In this document: positions 1 to 9,697 of the stretch, piece by piece
Position numbering within the stretch: position 1 is the first letter of the stretch
How the letters are laid out: each line of letters starts with the position of its first letter
Assembly (NCBI GenBank): GCA_029225165.1
Contig: JAQXVY010000014.1
Location: 1-64,000, forward strand
DNA: 64,000 bases
Direction of reading: 5' to 3'
From: Oscillospiraceae bacterium
Lineage (GTDB): Bacteria > Bacillota > Clostridia > Oscillospirales > Acutalibacteraceae
The notes under the pieces: model-generated
Databases searched by the model: none
Seen by the model: the letters and a program-made list of their open reading frames with translations, nothing else
What the model was told of the DNA's origin: nothing
Translations under genes and position numbers: made by a program

Positions 1-1325
1 ATTTCATCGGCAACAGCAAGACCGATACCGCTGCCGCCTACATTTTGATTAGCTTTGTAGAACTTTTCCTTAACCTTTGGCAAATCCTCCGGCGCAATAC
101 CGCATCCTGTGTCGGAAATAAGAACAGTAATGTTGCTCACTTCGTTAAGGATTTGCACGGTTACATCTCCGCCCTCCGGTGTGTACTTTAGGGCGTTGTC
201 GATAATATTCATAAAGACCTGTCTTAGCCTGTTCTTGTCACCCATAACAGGTGGGAATGGCTCGATAGGAGTGTCGAACATAAGGTGTTTTTTCTCTTGG
301 ATTGAGCGTTCCTTTAGGATATAAACAGCCTCGTCAAGCTCGGCAACCAAATCTGTTTTTTCTGTAATCAACTTAAGTCTTCCGCTTTGCAGACGGCTAA
401 AGTCCAAAAGTTCCTCAACAATGCTTGTCAGCCTGCCCGACTCCTTTAGGATTATGTTCATACCCTTTTTAAAGGTGCCTCTGTCAATATCGTCACCGGT
501 AAGGAGCATTGTTTCCGACCAACCCTTAATAGCGGTAAGGGGAGTTCTAAGCTCGTGACTTACACGGCTGATAAAATCGTTTTTAAGCTGTTCAGTCTGC
601 TTTAGCTCGTGTGCCATATAGTTGATAGAGTCGCACAAATCTCCGATTTCGTCATCATACTTTTTGCTAAGGTTTGGAGCGTCAAAGTCCCCTTGGGCAA
701 TCCTTTGTGCAGTCTTTGACATATCCTTAATCGGCCCTACAATGGAGCGAATGAAAAATCTTCCGGAAATTACAACTGCAACAATAATGGCAATACCCAC
801 AAGAGAGATTAACAGTATGTACAGAGCAATGGTGATGTTGATGTCACTCATTGAGGTAACAAACCTTATAGCGCCGATTACGGTTCCGTCCTGACTGGTG
901 AAAATCCTTGTTCCCGCCATAATATCCTCGCCGGTGGAAAGCTGACTTGTTGTGATAGCCTCACCTGTACCGCTTTTTAAAGCTTCGTCTAAGTCAGGCA
1001 TTTTTTCCTTTTTGTCGGGGAGAAAGCCTGTTGAAGTGAGGGTGATTCTGCCAATGGAGTTTACAGACTGAAGCTCCATCTGCTCTTTTTCGGGGAAATC
1101 CTCTATGTACTTTTGAGCTGTTGACAAAAAGTCTGTTGTGGTGTCGGAGCTTTCGTCTGTGAAAACATTGTTAAGCTCGGTAAACCTTACGGAAATTGAT
1201 TGCTGAACGCTGTTGTAGTAGTATGTTCCTATCATATAGGAAAGACAAAGGACAACACATATGATGATGAATACAATAACACTCAGAATGTTAAATATCC
1301 ATCTTTTTGTAATACCGCTTGCCAT
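1..1325 (-). CDS. Sensor histidine kinase (HAMP + HisKA + HATPase), truncated by the window edge
   Basis: Reverse-strand reading frame from CAT at 1323-1325: MASGITKRWIFNILSVIVFIII... with SHELRTPLTAIKGWSE (H-box) and DTGCGIAPEDL (G-box); lies directly upstream of a response regulator gene. Confidence 0.93.
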   Translation of the reverse strand, partial: MASGITKRWIFNILSVIVFIIICVVLCLSYMIGTYYYNSVQQSISVRFTELNNVFTDESSDTTTDFLSTAQKYIEDFPEKEQMELQSVNSIGRITLTSTGFLPDKKEKMPDLDEALKSGTGEAITTSQLSTGEDIMAGTRIFTSQDGTVIGAIRFVTSMSDINITIALYILLISLVGIAIIVAVVISGRFFIRSIVGPIKDMSKTAQRIAQGDFDAPNLSKKYDDEIGDLCDSINYMAHELKQTEQLKNDFISRVSHELRTPLTAIKGWSETMLLTGDDIDRGTFKKGMNIILKESGRLTSIVEELLDFSRLQSGRLKLITEKTDLVAELDEAVYILKERSIQEKKHLMFDTPIEPFPPVMGDKNRLRQVFMNIIDNALKYTPEGGDVTVQILNEVSNITVLISDTGCGIAPEDLPKVKEKFYKANQNVGGSGIGLAVADE

Positions 1326-1349
1326 AATTCCTCCGCTGATAAGAGAGCC

Positions 1350-2051
1350 TTAGGCATCCCACTTATAGCCCAAACCCCATACTGTTACAATATATTTTGG
1401 GTTAGATGGTTCATCCTCAACCTTCATTCTCAGTCTGCGGATGTTAACATCAACAATCTTTTCTTCGCCCACATACTGCTCGCCCCAAACATGGTTTAAA
1501 ATATCTGTTCTGTCAAGGGCTGTTCCGGGGTTGCTGAAAAAGTATTCCATAATCTGAAATTCAACCTGTGTTAATTCAATTATGGTGTCATTTTTTGTAA
1601 GGGAACGGTTGCGAAGATTAAGTGTGAAAATTCCGCTTTTCAGCTCTTCCTTAAAGTTGTTTTCGCTGTTTGCCTCAGACCTTGCAACACGCCTGTAAAG
1701 TGAGTCAACTCTTGCAGTAAGCTCTGACGGAGAGAAAGGCTTTGTGATGTAGTCGTCAGCACCAAGCATAAGACCTGTAACCTTGTCCATCTCCTGTGTT
1801 CTGGCAGAAAGCATAATTATGCCGATACCGCCGTTCATATTTCTAAGCTCCTTACAAACCTGAAGTCCGTCAATGCCCGGCATCATAATGTCCAAAATAG
1901 CAACATCAAAGTCGCCGTTATTTTCGTCATATTTTTGAAGTGCCTCTTCTCCGTTGGTTGCCTCTGTTACCTCATATCCTGCCCTTGTCAGGTTGATGAC
2001 CACAAAGTCACGGATTGCGTCTTCGTCTTCACATACTAAAATCTTTTTCAT
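1350..2051 (-). CDS. OmpR/PhoB-family response regulator
   Basis: MKKILVCEDEDAIRDFVVINL... receiver domain plus C-terminal winged helix (VDVNIRRLRMKVEDEPSNPKYIVTVWGLGYKW). Confidence 0.95.
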   Translation of the reverse strand: MKKILVCEDEDAIRDFVVINLTRAGYEVTEATNGEEALQKYDENNGDFDVAILDIMMPGIDGLQVCKELRNMNGGIGIIMLSARTQEMDKVTGLMLGADDYITKPFSPSELTARVDSLYRRVARSEANSENNFKEELKSGIFTLNLRNRSLTKNDTIIELTQVEFQIMEYFFSNPGTALDRTDILNHVWGEQYVGEEKIVDVNIRRLRMKVEDEPSNPKYIVTVWGLGYKWDA

Positions 2052-2120
2052 TGTGTTTACCTCCAAATTGAATGTGGTTATTGTATCCAATGTTTATTTA
2101 ATATAAATAGAAAAGTATAT

Positions 2121-3512
2121 TTATTTTGATGCCTCGGTAGGAGCAATAGCCATAGCTTCTGTCTCCTCCTTTGGAACAAAAATTTCCCATGCCTTATCTC
2201 TGGTGAGTGCAAAGGTACTGTTGCTGTCGATTTTACATCCGTAGGAATATCTTCCTGCGTCCTCAAGCTTTGTATATCCCTGTTTTGAGCCTATGTTAGT
2301 CCAGTCCTCAAAAAGGGTTGCAATATAGGTTACAATGTTACCGCCTATTGCACAAATTGAGCTGTTGTTAGTCCTTGTGGCATAGCAAAATGTGAGTACA
2401 GAGGAATCTCCGTTGTAGTAAGCTGTGTAATTGCCCAACCATTCCTTGGGTATATATATGGAATATCCGTAGTTGTCGTTGATAATTACAGTGCTTTTTA
2501 CCGTCATACCTCCGCTTTGCAGATTTGCATTGCACCAAGAGGTTTCATATGCTGAATTTTTCAGTTCCTCTTTGCTTGTAGCAGGAAGTCTTTTTGCAAC
2601 GGGAATTTCAAGATTTCCGTCATTGTCTATATCCTCGCACACTGTGCTTGTACTTCTTGATGTGGAGAGTACTCCGTTTACAGCGTGGGAATACACAGGG
2701 TTTTCAAGCTGATTTTTGCTGTCGTTAAAGTAAAGCACCTGTGTGTTGTATGCGTTTGAGGAGTTAATACCGTCAACAAATACACCCAGATTTTTGGAAT
2801 CAATATACCCTGTTTGAACAGAGGAATATTTGATTATGTCGGAGTCCATAGCTGTTTCGTAGTGTGTAACCACACCCTTATTGTCAACGGAGATAAGCCT
2901 GCCCACAGCAGGAACATCAGAAGAAGAAATAGTCATAGTAATAACTGTACTCTTCCCGTCATCCGTAAAGCTGCCCACAGCCATATTAGTGTAGGTTTCC
3001 TTGGTGTTAATCTCCTGAATGTTGTCCCCGAAGAGGTAGCAGTAAAGCTCGTTTTGGGTGACATTGTAGGTGCTCCAGCCAACGAGAATATCAATGGTTT
3101 TGTCGCCGTTTATGTCGCCAAACTCAACAATATCTATGTCGTTGTTTTTATTCTTAAAATCTCCTACAACTTTCCACTTTTTGTCCTTTTTGTCGATTAT
3201 ATAAATATGGGTTTCAGCCTCATTTGTGTCGGGTTGGAGTGTAAGTGTTGCCACAGCCTCCTCAACCTCATCACCGTCAAGGTCCTTCATTGTGATTGCA
3301 CTTCTGTTGGTACCGCTTTTGGGGTACTTCAGTACATAGTTTGTCTTTGCGTAATCCTCAAGTGCAGACTGAATTTCTCCTTTGTCGCCTGTTGCCTTTG
3401 GAGGGTGCATCAGACCTCCTGAAGAAGAAAACCCGGGAAATGTGCAACCGCCGGTAATGATAAGGGTAAAAAGTACAAAAAGTATAAGGAGAAATCTTCC
3501 TTTTCTTTTCAT
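2121..3512 (-). CDS. Secreted lipoprotein with FG-GAP/VCBS-like segments
   Basis: Signal peptide with lipobox LIITGGC; DLDGDEVEEAVATL, DINGDKTIDILVGW and DIDNDGNLEIPVAKR repeats. Confidence 0.7.
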   Translation of the reverse strand: MKRKGRFLLILFVLFTLIITGGCTFPGFSSSGGLMHPPKATGDKGEIQSALEDYAKTNYVLKYPKSGTNRSAITMKDLDGDEVEEAVATLTLQPDTNEAETHIYIIDKKDKKWKVVGDFKNKNNDIDIVEFGDINGDKTIDILVGWSTYNVTQNELYCYLFGDNIQEINTKETYTNMAVGSFTDDGKSTVITMTISSSDVPAVGRLISVDNKGVVTHYETAMDSDIIKYSSVQTGYIDSKNLGVFVDGINSSNAYNTQVLYFNDSKNQLENPVYSHAVNGVLSTSRSTSTVCEDIDNDGNLEIPVAKRLPATSKEELKNSAYETSWCNANLQSGGMTVKSTVIINDNYGYSIYIPKEWLGNYTAYYNGDSSVLTFCYATRTNNSSICAIGGNIVTYIATLFEDWTNIGSKQGYTKLEDAGRYSYGCKIDSNSTFALTRDKAWEIFVPKEETEAMAIAPTEASK

Positions 3513-3529
3513 AATATATTCCTCAGTTC

Positions 3530-4180
3530 TCACCTTTTTACAGCAGTAAGATATTTGATGGATATGCCCTCGTCTGAAAACATTTTTTCGTGCTCCGTAA
3601 CAGGACCTCCGTCAATATCATCGGAGTGAAGGTCATATGTTATCTCAGTTATTTCAAAATTACATTCTTTAAAATACCCTATGCTTTCTTCAAACAGGTT
3701 GTCGTCGTCGGTTTTAAACCTTATTTCGCAGTTGTCGGGGAGAAAGTCACGGTACATCATAAGCTTCCTTGGATAGGTCAGTCGGCGCTTTTTGTGCTTG
3801 TCCTTTGGCCAAGGGTTGCAGAAGTTTATGTACATTCTCTCAATGTTGTCCTCTTTTGAAAAAGCGTCAGAAATCATTTCGCAGTTTTTTTCAACAAGAA
3901 AGAGGTTATCAATATCCTGTCCGTCAAATATTTTAACAATATTTCTTCTTGCAACACCAAGCATATCCTCCTTGATGTCAAGGGCAATGTAGTTGATGTT
4001 TGGGTTGTCCTTTGCAAGTGTTCCGGCAAATGTACCCTTGCCACAGCCGATTTCCATATGTATAGGCTGATTTTTCGGGAAAACGCTTTCCCATTTTCCT
4101 TTATATTTATCAGGTTCTTTTGTATAGAAAGGACACTCGCTTAATTCGGGGGCTGCCCACTTCTTCTTTCTAATTCTCAT
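3530..4180 (-). CDS. trmB: tRNA (guanine-N7-)-methyltransferase
   Basis: HMEIGCGKGTFAGTLAKDNPNINYIALDIKEDML and NFCNPWPKDKHKKRRLTYPRKL signature. Confidence 0.95.
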   Translation of the reverse strand: MRIRKKKWAAPELSECPFYTKEPDKYKGKWESVFPKNQPIHMEIGCGKGTFAGTLAKDNPNINYIALDIKEDMLGVARRNIVKIFDGQDIDNLFLVEKNCEMISDAFSKEDNIERMYINFCNPWPKDKHKKRRLTYPRKLMMYRDFLPDNCEIRFKTDDDNLFEESIGYFKECNFEITEITYDLHSDDIDGGPVTEHEKMFSDEGISIKYLTAVKR

Positions 4181-4373
4181 AAAACAGATAAATCCTTTGT
4201 AATTACTGATACTAAACTGTAAAAAAATAATTACCTTTTCATAACCTTTAGCAGATTATTTGACAATTAAGTAACAATATATAGTTATCATTACATCATT
4301 ATAACAGGTTATATTGATATTTGCAATTATTTATTTATAAATATGAAAGTATTTTTCAGAAAATTTACAAATA

Positions 4374-4414
4374 TAAAAAAGGACAGTGGCAATAAATAAG
4401 GTTTGCCACTGTCC
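4374..4414 (-). terminator. Intrinsic terminator of the DUF1858-trmK-nif3 transcript
   Basis: Perfect stem GGACAGTGGCAA...TTGCCACTGTCC with a U-tract on the minus strand. Confidence 0.75.
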
Positions 4415-4436
4415 TAAATTCACTATTAATGATTAA

Positions 4437-4595
4437 GGAAACACTGAATAAATCACTTTACACATCTTGTTTGCATATTTTCCGCCGGTATGCCCAAAAA
4501 ATCCTCGCAATACGCCAGTATTCCTGCGGTTTTTTGAACATACCGACAAAAAATCTGACTGCACAATCTGTGCAAATGATTTAATCAGTGTTTCC
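4437..4595. mobile_element. MITE-like palindromic element, copy 1 (159 bp)
   Basis: Terminal inverted repeats GGAAACACTGA...TCAGTGTTTCC; high identity with 6204-6362 and, inverted, 19869-20027; flanked by TTAA. Confidence 0.8.
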
Positions 4596-4601
4596 TTAAC
4601 T

Positions 4602-5351
4602 TTAAAGATATTCAACATTGTCTATGATTGCCTGTGTTTTGGTGAACTCTATTTTGGGGAATTTTTGTGAGAGGAGCTTTGCAAGTGGTTCAATTACCAC
4701 ATCTTCACTTTTAAAATGCCCAAGCTCTACCACAGCAATATCCCTTTCCATTGCCTCAATGTACAGGTGGTGCTTCATCTCACCTGTAAGGAACAAATCA
4801 CATTGATTTTCTATTGCGGTTTCAATCTCCTCTGCACCGGCACCTGATGAAACACAGATTTTCTGTACCTTATCCTTATTGGTGTATTTTACACCCTTGC
4901 AGTTTAGTCTTTCCTTTGCCACTAAAGCAAATTCTCTTGAGCTGATTGGCGAGTCCAATTCACCAATATAGGCGTAAGTGTCGGGAACAAAATTGCAGTT
5001 TTTAAGCCCCAAAGCCTCACCTAAACAGGTGTTTACTCCGAAGATTGGGGAGAGGTCAAGATTTGTGTGCAGACACAAAGCTGTTATGTTGTTTTTTACC
5101 AGACTAAAAACCACCGAATCCTTTTCTACCCTTTTAAGGGGATTAAAGATTATTGGGTGGTGGCTGATAATCAGCTGTGCATTTTCCCTTTTTGCCTCCT
5201 CCACCACTTCGGAGGTGATGTCAAGGGCAAGGATTGCCTTTGTTACAACGGTATTTTTATCCCCAACCAGCACACCGCAGTTGTCAAAATCTGCCGAAGT
5301 GCTTATGGGTGCAAAGGTTTCCGTATAATTTAAAATGTCGTTTACTGTCAT
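4602..5351 (-). CDS. Nif3-like dinuclear metal center protein
   Basis: TVNDILNYTETFAPISTSADFDNCGVLVGD, LIISHHPIIFNPLKRV and LFLTGEMKHHLYIEAMERDIAVVELGHFKSE. Confidence 0.92.
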   Translation of the reverse strand: MTVNDILNYTETFAPISTSADFDNCGVLVGDKNTVVTKAILALDITSEVVEEAKRENAQLIISHHPIIFNPLKRVEKDSVVFSLVKNNITALCLHTNLDLSPIFGVNTCLGEALGLKNCNFVPDTYAYIGELDSPISSREFALVAKERLNCKGVKYTNKDKVQKICVSSGAGAEEIETAIENQCDLFLTGEMKHHLYIEAMERDIAVVELGHFKSEDVVIEPLAKLLSQKFPKIEFTKTQAIIDNVEYL

Positions 5352-5992
5352 TGTAATTTTTCCTTTAATTTTTCCACAACAGGCGTCAAGGACGGGTTGC
5401 CGATTGAGCGCTTTTCCGCCTTTTTTATCTCCTTGATAAGGAAGAGGCGGTTTTCTTCATTTGACAAATCCAATTTGCCCAAAAATTCATCCTCCGGGGT
5501 GTGGGGGATTTTTCCTCCCCTGAAAACCGCCTTTATTACGGTGTAGCAGTGTTTTCCTTCGTGGGTACATTCCTGACGGAGAATTTCAAAGCCATTGTCG
5601 TACAGCCAACCCATAAGTGTGTCATACTTTGTCATAGGCTGAAGAATCAGTGTGTATTTGCTGTCAAAAATGTAGAGACAACTTGAGAGTATATGTATAA
5701 TCATATCCCCTCCCATACCTGCAATAGTAAAGGTGTCCGCCTCATTTGACTTAATATTTGAAAGTCCGTCGGAAAGCCTTGTTTGTATCTTATCCTCAAG
5801 GTGACAAAGCTCAATGTTCTGCCGTCCTGTTTCAAGGGGAGATTCTTTTATGTCACAGGCAAGGGCAGAAGGACACACATTGTTATTTACCAAATAAATT
5901 GGGAGATGGGCGTGGTCTGTGCCAATGTCGGCAACCACAGCCCCCTTGTCCACCATTGAGGCTATGAGAGATAATCTTTTTGGAAGAATCAT
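5348..5992 (-). CDS. trmK: tRNA (adenine22-N1)-methyltransferase
   Basis: LIASMVDKGAVVADIGTDHAHLPIYLV and TFTIAGMGGDMIIHIL; ATGA overlap with the Nif3-like gene. Confidence 0.9.
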   Translation of the reverse strand: MILPKRLSLIASMVDKGAVVADIGTDHAHLPIYLVNNNVCPSALACDIKESPLETGRQNIELCHLEDKIQTRLSDGLSNIKSNEADTFTIAGMGGDMIIHILSSCLYIFDSKYTLILQPMTKYDTLMGWLYDNGFEILRQECTHEGKHCYTVIKAVFRGGKIPHTPEDEFLGKLDLSNEENRLFLIKEIKKAEKRSIGNPSLTPVVEKLKEKLQ

Positions 5993-6186
5993 TGTCCAAT
6001 GGACGCCTTGATTTTTGCAATCAATTCGTCAGCGTCTGTTCCGTGTACATAGCAAGCCTCTTCAATGCTTTCGCCCCTTGAATGAGGGCATCCAAGGCAG
6101 TGCATACCGATTTCAAAGAAAAATTCTGCTGTGTCGGGATATGCGTCAAGCACATCACCGATTATTGTGTTTTTATCAATAGTCAT
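5989..6186 (-). CDS. DUF1858 domain protein (hybrid-cluster-protein-associated redox disulfide type)
   Basis: MTIDKNTIIGDVLDAYPDTAEFFFEIGMHCLGCPHSRGESIEEACYVHGTD; CxxC motif. Confidence 0.85.
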   Translation of the reverse strand: MTIDKNTIIGDVLDAYPDTAEFFFEIGMHCLGCPHSRGESIEEACYVHGTDADELIAKIKASIGQ

Positions 6187-6203
6187 AATAATTTACCTCC
6201 TCA

Positions 6204-6362
6204 GGAAACACTGACTAAATCACTTTACAAATCTTGTTTGCATATTTTCCGCCGCTTAGCCCAAAAAATCCTCGCAATACGTCAGTATTCCTGCGGTTTT
6301 TTGAACTAATCGACAAAAAATCTGACTGCACAATCTGTGCAAATGATTTAGTCAGTGTTTCC
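6204..6362. mobile_element. MITE-like palindromic element, copy 2 (159 bp)
   Basis: Same TIRs, same length and high identity with copy 1; lies just 5' of the DUF1858 gene RBS. Confidence 0.8.
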
Positions 6363-6504
6363 TTTTTTCTACATAATGTCTTACTATATCACATTATATC
6401 ACAAAGATTATCACATTTAAAGTGTTTTATTATTTATTATTTTTATTTTTATATTATTTCATTTTTGAATTGAATTATCAGTATTTCCTTAAGAAAAAAG
6501 ACAA

Positions 6505-6531
6505 AAGGAAAAAGCACCCCTAAGGGTGCTT
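6505..6531 (-). terminator. Intrinsic terminator after the zinc-ribbon gene
   Basis: AGCACCCCTAAGGGTGCT stem with a minus-strand U-rich tail. Confidence 0.65.
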
Positions 6532-6577
6532 CATAGCTCAATAAAAAATAAACACGGGTATTTGCGGAAATTTTATG

Positions 6578-6862
6578 TTAAGCTAAGCCTTCTTCTTTTC
6601 TCTTGGCAAAGCATTCACTGCAGTAATAGTCCTTGCCCTCCATAGGAGCAAAAGGAATTTTTGCTTCTCCGCCACACTGAGCACAGGTGGTAGTATGCAT
6701 TTCTCTTGCAGCTTTTGCGGCTTCTTTTCTCGCAGTACGGCATGGCTTACAGCGCTGTGGCTCGTTTACAAAGCCCTTTTCAGCATAGAATTCTTGTTCG
6801 CCTGCAGTGAAAACAAATTCGTTTCCACATTCTTTGCACACGAGAGTCTTGTCTTCATACAT
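6578..6862 (-). CDS. Zinc-ribbon domain protein
   Basis: LVCKECGNEFVFTAGEQEFYAEKGFVNEPQRCKPCR and TTCAQCGGEAKIPF...YYCSECF zinc-binding CxxC pairs. Confidence 0.85.
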   Translation of the reverse strand: MYEDKTLVCKECGNEFVFTAGEQEFYAEKGFVNEPQRCKPCRTARKEAAKAAREMHTTTCAQCGGEAKIPFAPMEGKDYYCSECFAKRKEEGLA

Positions 6863-6923
6863 TGGTTTTACCTCGCTTAAATTAATTGTTCCGCTTAATA
6901 CTCCTGAAATTAAAACGGATAAA

Positions 6924-7481
6924 CTAAAGCAGTTTTAGCAGCTTCTTTTTTCCCCTTGCAAGGGCGTTTCCCACTGACTTTTCGCTTACGCCAAGCATTG
7001 ACGAAATTTCCTTGTAGGAGTGTCCTTTTACAAAAAGTACAAGGACTTGGTATTCCCTTTGGGACAGGTTATCCTTTGCCTTACGGGATAAGTATGCAAG
7101 CCTTTCCCTGTAAAGCGTTTGAGTTTCGGGGTTGAGGTTTTCGTCAGTAATTTCAATATCGTCAATTGGTACGGTACATTCCGGCGGAATTGCCTTACCG
7201 CTTTGGGACATTTTCACTATTGAGTAAAACCGTCTTTTGATACACATAAGGGCATAATTTTTAAAGCTGACCTTCTTGCTTGAATCGTAGCTTTTGATTG
7301 CGGATACAAGCACCATCAAACCCTCTTGTGTAAAATCCCCGGTGTCATAACCGGCTGCCTTATATTCACTGCTGAGTTTGCTTATCAAACCAAGATAGTG
7401 AAGTGCAAGTATTTCAAAGGATTGGTTGTCCCCTTCCTTTGCCTTGGAAATCAGCCTTTCCTCATTTTGTAAAGACTTCAT
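6924..7481 (-). CDS. SigH-like RNA polymerase sigma factor
   Basis: MKSLQNEERLISKAKEGDNQSFEILALHYLGLI... YDTGDFTQEGLMVLVSAIKSYD; C-terminal HTH LSQREYQVLVLFVKGHSYKEISSMLGVSEKSVGNALARGKKKL; start chosen after a GAGGTG RBS. Confidence 0.88.
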   Translation of the reverse strand: MKSLQNEERLISKAKEGDNQSFEILALHYLGLISKLSSEYKAAGYDTGDFTQEGLMVLVSAIKSYDSSKKVSFKNYALMCIKRRFYSIVKMSQSGKAIPPECTVPIDDIEITDENLNPETQTLYRERLAYLSRKAKDNLSQREYQVLVLFVKGHSYKEISSMLGVSEKSVGNALARGKKKLLKLL

Positions 7482-7739
7482 TCCAACACCTCGCCATAAT
7501 CTTAGTCTGAACATTATTTTACAATCATTTAGGCTAAAAGTCAACCGAATTTTAAATAATATATGTAAAAGTTTTTATAATATTAATTTTTTATTATGCA
7601 AAATATATATTTTTTTGTCGAAAAATTTGTACATTACTCCCTTTTTGTACCTTACACACTTTTATTTAGCGTATGGATATGATAAAATAAGCTTGAAATG
7701 AGTTTATAAAAATCTAAGATTGTTTAGGAGTCTTAAAAT

Positions 7740-9269
7740 ATGGTTGTTAGTTGCAAAAGTATGGGTATTGCAGGGCTTGAAAGCTTTGTTGTTACAATAG
7801 AGGCAGATATTACTATGGGATTTCCTGCATTTGAAATGGTTGGACTTCCCGATACTGCTGTTAAGGAAAGCCGTGACAGGGTTCGCAGTGCAATGGTGAA
7901 TTGCGGTTTTGATTTTCCTGACCAGAGGATAACGGTTAACCTGGCGCCGGCTGACATAAAAAAAGAGGGTCCTCTTTACGATTTGCCCATAATGGTATCA
8001 CTTCTCCTTGCCACACGACAGCTTGACGCTGATATTAGGGATTGTGCCTTTATCGGTGAGCTATCCTTAGGCGGAGAAGTTCGCAAGGTTAACGGTATTT
8101 TGCCTATGGCAATAAAGGCAAAGGAAATGGGCATCAAAAAGCTGTTTGTCCCATACGAAAATGCCTTTGAGGGTGCTGTTGTAAAGGATATTGATGTTTA
8201 TCCCGTAAGGAATGTTTATCAGCTAAATGCACACCTTAGAGGTATGGAACAAATTATCCCTGTAAGGTATGAAGAAAGTATGGAGGAAAAACAGGAGCAT
8301 TACCCCGACTTTTCCGATGTCTGCGGACAGCTTGAGGCAAAAAGAGCCTTGGAAATTGCCGCAGCAGGAGGGCATAATGTTTTACTTATCGGCCCTCCGG
8401 GAAGCGGAAAAAGTATGCTTGCAAAGCGTGTTCCGGGAATACTCCCCAAAATGACCTTTGAAGAACGGATTGAAACATCAAAGGTGCTTTCCATTGCAGG
8501 TCAGTTGCCACAGGGAGTATCACTTGTAAATTCAAGACCGTTCCGAAGTCCTCACCACACAGTTTCCTATGCGGCAATGACAGGTGGAGGGAATATCCCA
8601 AAGCCGGGAGAAATCACCTTGGCGAATAACGGAGTTCTCTTCCTTGATGAACTTCCCGAATTTTCACGGAAAACCTTGGAGGGACTTCGTCAGCCTATTG
8701 AGGACGGCAAGGTGACAATCTCTCGTGTCAACGGAAGTTATACTTACCCCTGTAATATGATGATACTTGCCGCAATGAATCCCTGTCCCTGCGGATACTA
8801 CAATCACCCTACAAAGAGGTGCAGATGCTCTCAGAGAAGTATCCAAAATTACCTCAACAGGGTGTCGGGACCGCTGCTTGACCGAATAGATATTCACATA
8901 GAAGTTCCACCGGTTGAGTACAGCGAATTAAGCAGTAAAGTAAAAGGGGAAACCACAGCGGAAATTCAAAAGAGGGTTAATAAGGCTCGTGAAATACAAA
9001 ACGAAAGGTACAAAGGAACAGGTATTACCTGTAACGCAAACCTTACCTCGGAGCTTTCTTCAAAGTTTTGCGTAACTGATGAGGAGGCAGACCTTCTTCT
9101 GAAAAATGCCTTTGAAAATATGGGACTTTCCGCAAGGGCATACGACAGAATACTAAAGGTGAGCCGAACTATTGCCGACCTTGAGGAAAGCAAAATAATC
9201 AGGGGTGACCATGTGGCTGAGGCACTCCAGTACAGAAGTCTTGACAGAAAATACTGGGGAGAGGAATAA
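7740..9269 (+). CDS. comM: YifB/ComM-family Mg-chelatase-like AAA ATPase
   Basis: FPAFEMVGLPDTAVKESRDRVRSA, Walker A LIGPPGSGKSMLAKR, FRSPHHTVSYAAMTGGG and AAMNPCPCGYY. Confidence 0.95.
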   Translation: MVVSCKSMGIAGLESFVVTIEADITMGFPAFEMVGLPDTAVKESRDRVRSAMVNCGFDFPDQRITVNLAPADIKKEGPLYDLPIMVSLLLATRQLDADIRDCAFIGELSLGGEVRKVNGILPMAIKAKEMGIKKLFVPYENAFEGAVVKDIDVYPVRNVYQLNAHLRGMEQIIPVRYEESMEEKQEHYPDFSDVCGQLEAKRALEIAAAGGHNVLLIGPPGSGKSMLAKRVPGILPKMTFEERIETSKVLSIAGQLPQGVSLVNSRPFRSPHHTVSYAAMTGGGNIPKPGEITLANNGVLFLDELPEFSRKTLEGLRQPIEDGKVTISRVNGSYTYPCNMMILAAMNPCPCGYYNHPTKRCRCSQRSIQNYLNRVSGPLLDRIDIHIEVPPVEYSELSSKVKGETTAEIQKRVNKAREIQNERYKGTGITCNANLTSELSSKFCVTDEEADLLLKNAFENMGLSARAYDRILKVSRTIADLEESKIIRGDHVAEALQYRSLDRKYWGEE

Positions 9270-9697
9270 TTAAGGGAATACTAAAAAATATTACAGTTTT
9301 GAAAGCAATATAAAAAAGTAGCTGTTCATTTTGGTTATTATTGTTAGATGCCGTTTAATTCCGTTGAATAATTATCTAAAAGAAAATAGAACAAATGTTT
9401 ATTCTTTTAAAGAATTATTTACAGAAAAATTACAAATACTGATGCAAACAGTCAAATTCTTTAAAAAAGATTACAAGCAAATTTCATTTTGCATACAAGT
9501 TTCACAAAAAGGGTTACAATCAAGAATAAAGATTGACTTAAATTGCATTTAGGGGTAATATATTAATTAGTCTTTAATTGAAATTGTGATTTTTAATTTT
9601 TTATTAGAAAAAAAGGTTAAAATATTGTTATTATTTTTTCTAATATTTTGGAATAAAAAGCATATACCATAAACATAACATATTGGAGTGTGCAAAC

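Noticed and set aside
4467-4670. Similar small ORFs at 4467-4670 and 6234-6473 (MFAYFPP...)
   Set aside because: Both lie in the 159-bp palindromic elements; shared sequence reflects the repeat, not a conserved peptide.
6478-6492. Additional MITE end (TCAGTATTTCCTTAAG)
   Set aside because: Mismatch within a short motif and low-complexity surroundings make chance similarity likely.
9270-9697. Possible small RNA or tRNA in the 430-bp gap before murA
   Set aside because: AT-rich, with no cloverleaf, clear terminator or recognisable RNA motif; short ORF 9331-9552 has no convincing RBS or family.
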